From Streptomyces filipinensis (GTDB lineage: Bacteria; Actinomycetota; Actinomycetes; Streptomycetales; Streptomycetaceae), in contig NZ_BMTD01000009.1 in assembly GCF_014649495.1 (NCBI RefSeq), forward strand, positions 186,001 to 250,000: a stretch of DNA of 64,000 nt, in the 5' to 3' direction. The notes beneath the pieces were generated by a model that made no database searches, was not told where the DNA came from, and was given only the letters and a program-made list of their open reading frames with translations. The translations under genes were made by a program, and so were the position numbers. This document shows positions 59,785-64,000 of this stretch, in pieces; the first letter of the stretch is position 1; every line of letters begins with the position of its first letter.

Positions 59785-61410
59785 TCAGCCCACCGGGCGC
59801 AGCTGTCTCCGCGCGCGGGCGCCCTGGCCGGTCCAGACCGGTTCCGTGGACTCGTACACGGTCCCTTCGGAACCGAAGACCAGGAAGCGGTCGAACTGTC
59901 TGGCGAACCAGCGGTCGTGGGTGACCGCGAGTACCGTCCCCTGGAACTTCGACAGCGCCTCCTCCAGGGCCTCGGCGCTGTCCACGTCCAGGTTGTCGGT
60001 GGGCTCGTCCAGGAGCAGCAGGGTGGCACCGCTCAGTTCCAGGCACAGGATCTGGAAGCGTGCCCGCTGCCCGCCGGAGAGCACGCCGAAGGCGTCGTCG
60101 GCCCGTTTGTGCAGGCCGTAGCGGCGCAGCGCGGACAGGGCCTGGCCGCGCTGGCACGAGTGCTCCGCCCAGAGGATCTCCGCGAGGGTGCGCGCGGCGA
60201 GGTGCGGGTGTTCCTGCGTCTGCACGAACAGGCCGGGCGCGACCCGGGCGCCGAGCCGCCAGTCGCCGCCGTGCGCCACCTCCGCGCCGCCCAGCAGACG
60301 CAGGAAGTGTGACTTGCCGGAGCCGTTGGCGCCGAGGACGGCGACCCGCTCGCCGTAGTGGATCTCGCAGTCGAAGGGCCGGGTGAGGCCGGTGAGTTCC
60401 AGGCCCTCGCAGACGACCGCCCGGACCCCGGTGCGCCCGCCCGCCAGCCGGATGGACAGGCTCTCGCGCACCGGGGGCGCCTCGGGCGGTCCCGCGGCCT
60501 CGAACTTGTGCAGGCGGGTCTGCGCGGCCCGGTAGCGCGAGGCCATGTCGTCGGAGATGCGGGCCTGCTCGCGCAGCGTGTGCACCAGGGTCCTCAGCTG
60601 CTTGTGCTCCTCCTGCCAGCGCCGCAGGAGCTCCTCCATGCGTTCGTGGCGCCGGCGGCGGGCCTCGTGGTACCCCTCGAACCCTCCTCCGTGGGACCAG
60701 ACGGAACCGCCTTCGACGGTGACGATGCGGTCCGCGGTCCGGGTCAGCAGCTCCCGGTCGTGGGAGATGAACAGCACGGTCTTCGGCGTCTCGCGCAGGG
60801 CCTGCTCCAGCCACTGCTTGGCGGGGACGTCCAGGTAGTTGTCGGGCTCGTCCAGCAGCAGCACCTCGTCGCGGCCCCGCAGCAGCGCCTCCAGGGCCAG
60901 GCGTTTCTGCTCACCGCCGGAGAGTGTGGTCACCGAGCGGTGGCGCACCTCCTGGAAGGACCTGCCGAGTGCGGCACGGGTGCAGACGTCCCAGTGCACC
61001 TCCGCCTCGTACCCCCCGATGTCCCCCCAGTCGGACAGGGCCTGCGCGTAGCGCAGCTGGGCGCTCTCCGTGTCCTCCAGGATCATCGCGTCCTCGGCGT
61101 CCGCGAGGCTGCGGGCGGCCTGCGCGACGGCCGGCGCGGAGACGGAGACCAGCAGGTCCCCGACCGTCACGTCGTCGCCGAGCGCGCCGATCATCTGGGG
61201 CATGTAGCCCAGTGCGCCGCTGCGCACGACCGTCCCCTCGTGGGCCTGCAGTTCACCGGCCATGATGCGCAGCAACGTGGTCTTCCCGGATCCGTTCGAT
61301 CCGACGAGCGCCACTTTGGCGCCCTCGCCGACCCGGAAGGAGGCCTCCGACAGCAGGGGCGTGCCGTCCGGCAGGAGATGGGCGATGCGCGAGGCTTCGA
61401 GATGTCCCAC
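59785..61410 (-). CDS. ABC-F family ATP-binding protein
   Basis: This predicted 541-residue soluble protein has two ATP-binding cassettes and no membrane domain. The first has GSNGSGKTT, LSGGEQKR and LLLDEPDNYLD. The second has GANGSGKSH, LSGGQRAR and LLLDEPTDNLD. The linker (RRRRHERMEELLRRWQEEHKQLRTL) is charged and coiled, as in ribosome-protection ABC-F proteins. The second Walker A has His in place of Thr/Ser after the Lys-Ser. GTG 61410 follows GAGGAAC. It starts 46 bp after the NRPS gene in the same direction, so self-resistance to the cluster product is possible. Function is not proven. Confidence 0.88.
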   Translation of the reverse strand: MGHLEASRIAHLLPDGTPLLSEASFRVGEGAKVALVGSNGSGKTTLLRIMAGELQAHEGTVVRSGALGYMPQMIGALGDDVTVGDLLVSVSAPAVAQAARSLADAEDAMILEDTESAQLRYAQALSDWGDIGGYEAEVHWDVCTRAALGRSFQEVRHRSVTTLSGGEQKRLALEALLRGRDEVLLLDEPDNYLDVPAKQWLEQALRETPKTVLFISHDRELLTRTADRIVTVEGGSVWSHGGGFEGYHEARRRRHERMEELLRRWQEEHKQLRTLVHTLREQARISDDMASRYRAAQTRLHKFEAAGPPEAPPVRESLSIRLAGGRTGVRAVVCEGLELTGLTRPFDCEIHYGERVAVLGANGSGKSHFLRLLGGAEVAHGGDWRLGARVAPGLFVQTQEHPHLAARTLAEILWAEHSCQRGQALSALRRYGLHKRADDAFGVLSGGQRARFQILCLELSGATLLLLDEPTDNLDVDSAEALEEALSKFQGTVLAVTHDRWFARQFDRFLVFGSEGTVYESTEPVWTGQGARARRQLRPVG

Positions 61411-61456
61411 GTGTTCCTCGTATGCAGACAGAAGTGGTTGGTGCGGGGCAGGGAGG

Positions 61457-64000
61457 TCAGGCGCTGGTGGCGTGCCAGGCGTCGACGGCCGCCGCCCGGG
61501 CCTCGGACAGCTTGCCGAGCGGGGAGCGGGTGACGAAGGCCAGGACCGCGTCGAGGGCGCGCAGGAACGCGGGGCCGTCGGGCAGGACCCGGCTGTCGTG
61601 GCACAGGTCGAACAGGTGGCTCTCGCGGCCGTCGGCGTCGGTCCGCTGTCCCAGGTGCGCGGCGAGCGCGCAGCCGGGCCAGCCGTCCTCGGGCAGTTCC
61701 CCGCCGGGCCGGGACCCGTCCGGGGCCGGGAGCACCCGGCGGTCCCCGAAGTCGGGGTCCGACACGTCCTCGGCCAGGCTGACGAACTGCATCGTGCCGA
61801 GCTGGTCGATCTCCACACCGGCCGCGCCGCGCAGGGTCGGCAGCAGGTTGTGCTGCATCTCGACCAGGCGGTCGCGCACGTTGCCGACGAGGCCCTCGAC
61901 CGAGTCGTCGGCCCCCGGTGCGAACCGGAGCGCGCTCTGTGCCGCACAGGGCCCCGCCACCTCGTCGGATCCGTTCCACGGGCGGCCGAGGACCGGCACG
62001 AAGAACGAGACGGGGGCGGCCGGTGTCCAGGCGGTGAGGACCACCGCGTAGGCGGCGACCCAGACGGCGTACGGCGTGGCTCCCAGGAATCGGGCCAGTG
62101 CCTTGACCTCGTTGACGCGGGACGGCTCCAGTTCGAACGCGCTGCTGCGGTCCATGAGCAGGGGCGCGTCGGTGCTGCCGCCGGGGAAGGCGGGCAGTGC
62201 GACGGCGTCGGCGAGCGTCCGCGACCAGTGGGTGCGGCGCCGCTCGCCCTCGGGCGAGGCGAGCAGCCGTTCCCACGCGGTGATGTGGGCGCCGAAGGAC
62301 GGCGCGGGCACGGGGTCCCGTTCGGGGTCCCGGTAGAGCTCGGCCAGGTCCCGGGTCAGCAGGCCGGTGGTCCATCCGTCGGCGACGCTCGCGCTGAACA
62401 CCCAGCGCAGCAGGGCGGTTCCGTCGCCGAGGAGGAACACGGCGAGCAGGGCGGTGGGGCCGGCGGTCAGGTCGAAGGCGGTGGCGTCCGCCTCGGCCAC
62501 GGCCGCGGCCAGCGCGGGGTGGCGGGCGTCCGCGGCCTGCGGCAGCGCGGTCGTGCGCAGGGCCAGCCGCGCGGTGCCGGTGACCTGCTGCCGCACCCGG
62601 CCGTCGCGCTCGGTGAACACGGTGCGCAGGATCGCGTGCCGGGCGCACAGGCGGTGCACGGCGGCCTGGAGCCGGGCCGGGTCGAGGGGGCCGTCCAGGA
62701 GCACGGAGTGGTGGACGTTGGTCGCGGGCGGTGCGACGCGCCCGCCCGCACCGGTGATCTCGGCGACCTCCCAGACCTTGGTCTGAAGCGGTGAGCAGGG
62801 CAGGTCCGTCTCGTCCGGCTCCGCGGCCGGGGCGTCCCCGGGGTGCGGCGTCCGGCCGGCGGCCTCGAGGGCGGCGACGGCCAGGGCCTCGGGCGTACGG
62901 CTGTCGTAGAGAGCCGACAGGGCGAGCTCCACCCCGAGGCGCTCCGCCAGCAGGGCGGTGGCGCGGACGGCGGTGATCGAGTCGCCGCCGATCTCGAAGA
63001 AGTCGTCCTTGCGTCCGACGCGGTCGACCGGCAGCACCTGCTGCCAGACGGCGCAGACGGCCTGCTCCGTGGGGCCCACCGGGGGTTCGTACAGCGGACG
63101 CAGCTCCTCGTAGCGGGCCCGCAGCGCGCGGACGTCGACCTTGTCGCCCGCGGTCAGCGGCAGCCGGTCGAAGGTGAGGAACCGGTGCGGCACCTTCACC
63201 GGGGACAGCCAGGCGGCCACGTGGTCGCGCAGCTCCCGCTCGCCGGGCGGTGCCGTGAAGCCCGCCGCCGGGTCGGGTACGACGGCGGCGACGAGCAGCG
63301 CGCCGAGCACCGGGTGGGGGATGCCGAAGACCGCCGCGTCGGCGAGCGCGGGGTGCCGCAGCAGGACCTCCTCCACCTCCTGCGGGGCGATCTTGAAGCC
63401 TCCGGAGCTGATGATCCTGGAGGAGCGGTCGACGAGGTACAGATACCCCTCCTCGTCCAGGCGGCCGAGGTCTCCGGTGTGCACCCAGCCGTCGTCCTCG
63501 GCGAAGCCGTCGCCCTGCCCCAGGTAGCCGCGGCCGGCCCCGGCGCCCCCGCGCAGCATGACCTCGCCGGTCTGTCCCGTGGCCGCCGCGGTCCCGTCCG
63601 GCAGCCGGACGAGCAGGGTGTCCGCGTCGCCCGGCCGGCCCACGGAGTGCGGGCGCGCCGGGTCGTACTCGGTGTTGACGCCGACCGGCCAGGCCTCGGT
63701 CGAGGTGTAGAAGTTCTTGATCGTGGCCTCGGGGCAGAGCGCGGCCAGCCGGGCCAGGGTCGGGGGCGGGGTGGCCGCACCGGTCAGCCCGAGGACCCGC
63801 AGGGATGCCAGGTCGTCGCTGTGCGGGCCGGTGAAGGACAGCAGGGCGTGGGCCATGGCCGGCACCATCAGGGTCCCGGTGGCCCGGTGGGTGCGTACGG
63901 CCGTGCAGAAGGCCTCCGGTTCGAAACCGTCGAGGACCACCGTGACGTCGGGTTCGGTGAGGCAGGTCAGGAGCATCGACTGGGCCGCGTTGGTGCCGAG
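61457..64000 (-). CDS. NRPS-like protein, 3' part: adenylation-PCP-condensation (partial at window end)
   Basis: About 848 C-terminal residues are visible; the gene continues beyond 64000. The order is an AMP-binding domain, a carrier domain and a condensation domain that ends the protein. The first shows NFYTSTEAWPVG, GWVHTGDLGRLDEEGYLYLVDR, ISSGGFKIAPQEVEEVL and the late Lys in PLTAGDKVDVRAL. The carrier has DDFFEIGGDSITAVRA, with the Ser for phosphopantetheine. The condensation domain has RHAILRTVF, but its HHxxxDG motif reads SASVADG (62375-62395), so the catalytic His is Ala. The A domain resembles acyl/aryl-acid ligases. It likely activates a carboxylic acid; substrate and product are unknown. 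Confidence 0.88.
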   Translation of the reverse strand, partial: LGTNAAQSMLLTCLTEPDVTVVLDGFEPEAFCTAVRTHRATGTLMVPAMAHALLSFTGPHSDDLASLRVLGLTGAATPPPTLARLAALCPEATIKNFYTSTEAWPVGVNTEYDPARPHSVGRPGDADTLLVRLPDGTAAATGQTGEVMLRGGAGAGRGYLGQGDGFAEDDGWVHTGDLGRLDEEGYLYLVDRSSRIISSGGFKIAPQEVEEVLLRHPALADAAVFGIPHPVLGALLVAAVVPDPAAGFTAPPGERELRDHVAAWLSPVKVPHRFLTFDRLPLTAGDKVDVRALRARYEELRPLYEPPVGPTEQAVCAVWQQVLPVDRVGRKDDFFEIGGDSITAVRATALLAERLGVELALSALYDSRTPEALAVAALEAAGRTPHPGDAPAAEPDETDLPCSPLQTKVWEVAEITGAGGRVAPPATNVHHSVLLDGPLDPARLQAAVHRLCARHAILRTVFTERDGRVRQQVTGTARLALRTTALPQAADARHPALAAAVAEADATAFDLTAGPTALLAVFLLGDGTALLRWVFSASVADGWTTGLLTRDLAELYRDPERDPVPAPSFGAHITAWERLLASPEGERRRTHWSRTLADAVALPAFPGGSTDAPLLMDRSSAFELEPSRVNEVKALARFLGATPYAVWVAAYAVVLTAWTPAAPVSFFVPVLGRPWNGSDEVAGPCAAQSALRFAPGADDSVEGLVGNVRDRLVEMQHNLLPTLRGAAGVEIDQLGTMQFVSLAEDVSDPDFGDRRVLPAPDGSRPGGELPEDGWPGCALAAHLGQRTDADGRESHLFDLCHDSRVLPDGPAFLRALDAVLAFVTRSPLGKLSEARAAAVDAWHATSA

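Noticed and set aside
62715..62745. HHSVLLDG near the start of the condensation domain as the catalytic motif
   Set aside because: It has four, not three, residues between HH and DG and lies before the RHxxLRTxF motif, in the first strand region rather than at the active site.

Overview
This 64 kb window is the chromosomal origin region of a high-GC actinomycete, almost certainly a Streptomyces. The evidence is the gene order rpmH-dnaA-oriC-dnaN-gnd-recF-dciA-gyrB-gyrA, a DnaA with a very long acidic/Tyr-rich domain II, an origin with about 20 DnaA boxes spread over about 570 bp, parAB with many GTTTCACGTGAAAC parS sites, a sigma-R-type trxBA promoter, a DLW-39 small protein, strong third-position GC bias and frequent GTG starts.

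Left arm (1-34 kb). The 5' part of dnaB is followed by a DnaA-box-rich intergenic stretch and a MATE exporter. Next come the rpsF-ssb-rpsR-rplI operon, a small membrane protein, the peptidoglycan branching gene femX with an alanine-racemase-like neighbour, a GT87-like membrane glycosyltransferase, a class A PBP, a PadR regulator with its palindromic operator, inositol-phosphate synthase, an MFS transporter, the CCA-adding enzyme, a large secreted DUF6049-like protein, MurJ with a separate membrane pseudokinase, an ECF sigma/anti-sigma pair, trxBA, a GNAT acetyltransferase, parBA, rsmG, and the jag-yidC-yidD-rnpA-rpmH operon. Ten parS or near-parS sites lie in this arm.

Origin and right core (34-47.6 kb). 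dnaA has a promoter with two DnaA boxes 3 bp apart. oriC follows, then dnaN, 6-phosphogluconate dehydrogenase, recF, the DciA/DUF721 helicase-loading candidate, gyrB, gyrA, a DUF3566 membrane protein and tRNA-Ile(GAT). No parS-like site was found here or further right.

Variable right part (47.8-64 kb). This holds a 1354-residue HTH-nSTAND-WD40 protein with a TTG start, several small hypothetical or secreted proteins, a palindrome followed by an unknown protein and an orphan 3Fe-4S-type ferredoxin, a family 2 glycosyltransferase, DLW-39, a secreted/anchored protein, a Ser/Thr kinase with an HTH partner, and tRNA-Ala(TGC). Directly behind tRNA-Ala, on the minus strand, are an ABC-F protein and the 3' part of an NRPS-like A-PCP-C protein. 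The NRPS runs off the window and its condensation domain lacks the catalytic His pair, so the edge of a biosynthetic cluster lies about 22 kb from oriC.

Many of the core genes form one functional set: replication initiation (dnaA, dnaN, recF, gyrAB, dnaB, ssb, dciA), segregation (parAB/parS), cell-wall export and assembly (murJ, femX, PBP), and ribosome/RNA maturation (rpmH, rnpA, rsmG, CCA enzyme). All calls come from reading the sequence; no database search was run.
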